A stretch of 16,457 bases of DNA, from assembly GCA_020047835.1 (NCBI GenBank), contig JAIFNJ010000072.1:1-16457 (forward strand). The letters are read 5' to 3'. The notes below the pieces were generated by a model, which saw only the letters and a program-made list of their open reading frames with translations, was not told where the DNA came from and ran no database searches. This DNA comes from Bacteroidota bacterium (GTDB lineage: Bacteria > Bacteroidota > Bacteroidia > Bacteroidales > SZUA-534). Shown piece after piece: positions 14,849 to 16,457 of the stretch (positions within the stretch are counted from its first letter, which is position 1; each line of letters starts with the position of its first letter). Both the position numbers and the translations under genes were made by a program.

Positions 14849-16457
14849 ATGAGAATAAAATGCTTCTGTTTTTTCCTTATTATCACATCATTCCTATCTG
14901 TTACTAATGCTCAGGAAATTGGGTTCCCCGTTATTCGCAACTACACCCCCAAAGAATTTAATAATTCGCCACAGGTTTGGTGCGCCGTTCAGGATAACAG
15001 AGGGATCCTATATTTTGGCACAAATGGGGGTTCCATTCTGGAATACGATGGCGTTAATTGGCGTAGTTTTCCCCTAGACAAAAAAGCCGTACCCTATGAG
15101 TTAAGCATTGATAAAAAAGGGGTCATCTATGTGGGGGCAAGTAACGAATTCGGTTATTTAACTCCCGATAAAACCGGAAACACCCAATACCAAACGCTCA
15201 CTCACTTAGTGAATGATTCAACCTATAAAATTGGAGATGTTCGTTTTATAAAATTCACAACGGAATTTGTTTATTTCCTTACCTATGATGCAATTCTTCA
15301 ATATACTCCCGAAAAGGAAAACATCACCATTTTCAAAGCCGATACCAACGGGAGATTTTTGGGCGATTTTATGTATAATGACACTTACTATGTTCGGCTT
15401 AGTAAAAAAGGGCTGATGAAAATTGAGAATAACGAATTAAAAAATGCACTCCAATCGGATTTTTTTAAGAATAAAAACACTTTTCGGATGGCTCTGCCTC
15501 TGAGCGATAGCTTAATTTTAATCCCCACCCGTACCGAAGGTTTGTATGTGTACCAACCCAATACAAATGCCCTACCACAACCTTTTCCTATTTCAAACAA
15601 TAGTTTTTTGGCAGAAAACGACATTTATAATGCTTCCGTGTTTCAAAACGAATATTTGGTTCTAGGCTCTTTAAATAAAGGGGCTTTATTGTTTGATAAA
15701 CAGGGAACCGCTTTGCAACACTATAATGAAAGCAGTTTTTTGCAGAGCAATTCCATTTATGATATAGCAACAGATACGGATCAAAATATTTGGATGGGGT
15801 TATCAAATGGTATAAGTAAAACCGAATTGGGATTTGATTTAAGCTACAGGGACATAAAAGCGGGGTTGAACGGTACGGTACTTAATATCATCCGTTTTCG
15901 GGGAACCATGTATATTGCTACCGACACAAAACTTTATTACATAGATGCCTCCAATAAACTATGCGAAATTAAAAATATACCAGTAGGTCAAAACTGGAGT
16001 TTTCTGGAATTCAAAACTCCTGCCAGTATAAGTGGCAATAAAGAGAATTTACTTTTGCTGGGAACTTCAAGTGGTATCTTTGAAGTAAAAGGAGATAAAG
16101 CCATACAAATATATAAAGGGTCATCGCATGCTTTCAAAATAGTTCAGTCGGTTAAAAACCCATTAAGAGTGTTTAGCCCCGATTATCCCGAATTCATTTC
16201 TATCCGTTATGAAAAAGGGAAATGGATTAATGAGGGTAAATGGGAAGGCATTAACGACAACATAAGAGGAGTTATGGAAGATGAAACGGGAGATATATGG
16301 CTGGGAACGCTTAATAATGGCATAATTAGAGTTACCCCCGATATCAAGATGATACACAAACCCAAAAGAACGAAGTTCTACAGCGTAAATGAAGGATTGC
16401 CTTCGCTCAAAGATCCATTGGCATACCGCTTTAAAAACAAAATAATCTGGGGAACCG
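14849..16457 (+). CDS. Exported propeller-type sensor protein (5' part; runs off the window)
   Basis: The frame is open from ATG 14849 to the window edge, 536 codons with no stop, so this is the N-terminal part of a larger protein. A signal peptide (MRIKCFCFFLIITSFLSVTNA) is followed by beta-propeller repeats of the two-component-regulator type. Examples are WCAVQDNRGILYFGTNGGSI near residues 43-62, then IYVGASNEFGYL, IWMGLSNGISK, LLGTSSGIFEV and IWLGTLNNGIIRV. The opening GFPVIRNYTPKEF...QVWCAVQD is, as I recall it, typical of large Bacteroidota sensors that continue into a Y_Y_Y domain, a membrane helix and a variable cytoplasmic output (kinase, LuxR-type DNA-binding or PP2C phosphatase). 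The output is not in the window, so I cannot say which. The gene starts 144 bp after the propeller kinase, on the same strand. Its blades are less regular than those of that neighbour, so it is not a recent copy of it. Confidence 0.9.
   Translation, partial: MRIKCFCFFLIITSFLSVTNAQEIGFPVIRNYTPKEFNNSPQVWCAVQDNRGILYFGTNGGSILEYDGVNWRSFPLDKKAVPYELSIDKKGVIYVGASNEFGYLTPDKTGNTQYQTLTHLVNDSTYKIGDVRFIKFTTEFVYFLTYDAILQYTPEKENITIFKADTNGRFLGDFMYNDTYYVRLSKKGLMKIENNELKNALQSDFFKNKNTFRMALPLSDSLILIPTRTEGLYVYQPNTNALPQPFPISNNSFLAENDIYNASVFQNEYLVLGSLNKGALLFDKQGTALQHYNESSFLQSNSIYDIATDTDQNIWMGLSNGISKTELGFDLSYRDIKAGLNGTVLNIIRFRGTMYIATDTKLYYIDASNKLCEIKNIPVGQNWSFLEFKTPASISGNKENLLLLGTSSGIFEVKGDKAIQIYKGSSHAFKIVQSVKNPLRVFSPDYPEFISIRYEKGKWINEGKWEGINDNIRGVMEDETGDIWLGTLNNGIIRVTPDIKMIHKPKRTKFYSVNEGLPSLKDPLAYRFKNKIIWGT

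Noticed and set aside
9134..16457. Glycan utilisation locus (PUL), because propeller sensors often regulate such loci
   Set aside because: No SusC- or SusD-like gene, sulfatase or glycoside hydrolase is present, and the DUF5916 protein alone does not define a PUL.

Overview
The window looks like chromosomal DNA from a member of the phylum Bacteroidota, probably a free-living, non-enteric lineage; I cannot fix the order. The evidence is the AT-rich composition, the lack of Shine-Dalgarno sequences, promoter boxes of the Bacteroidota type (TTTG / TAnnTTTG), a phenylalanyl-tRNA synthetase alpha chain with a four-cysteine insert, a DUF5916 outer-surface protein, and beta-propeller sensor kinases of the kind expanded in this phylum.

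Left part (1-5456, all + strand, mostly housekeeping): the 3' end of sufB, then sufC and sufD, three parts of the SUF iron-sulfur cluster assembly scaffold. The sufB-sufC gap holds a perfect GC-rich hairpin. No sufS or sufE follows sufD. A 387-bp non-coding gap contains three REP-like hairpins that share a core and show compensated stem changes. Next comes an unrecognised 433-residue protein with two separate four-cysteine clusters, then pheS, whose likely promoter overlaps the stop codon of the preceding gene. A strong bidirectional terminator closes this block.

Middle (5458-8986): a superoxide dismutase with a signal peptide on the - strand, divergent from a large secreted or outer-membrane DUF5916 protein with a carbohydrate-binding (CBM9-like) N-terminal domain on the + strand.

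Right part (9167-16457, + strand): three sensory genes in a row. First is a TPR-domain membrane histidine kinase. Second is a histidine kinase with fourteen propeller blades and a Y_Y_Y domain. Third is another exported propeller-type sensor that runs off the window. The first two have unrelated sensor halves but nearly the same kinase half (about three quarters identical by hand count, with a 40-nt stretch identical in DNA), which points to duplication and sensor swapping. Neither kinase carries a receiver or DNA-binding domain, and no response regulator is visible.

I saw no tRNA, rRNA, CRISPR array, transposase or phage gene. The most unusual items are the REP-like hairpin family, the double four-cysteine protein beside the suf genes, and the sensor-swapped kinase cluster.
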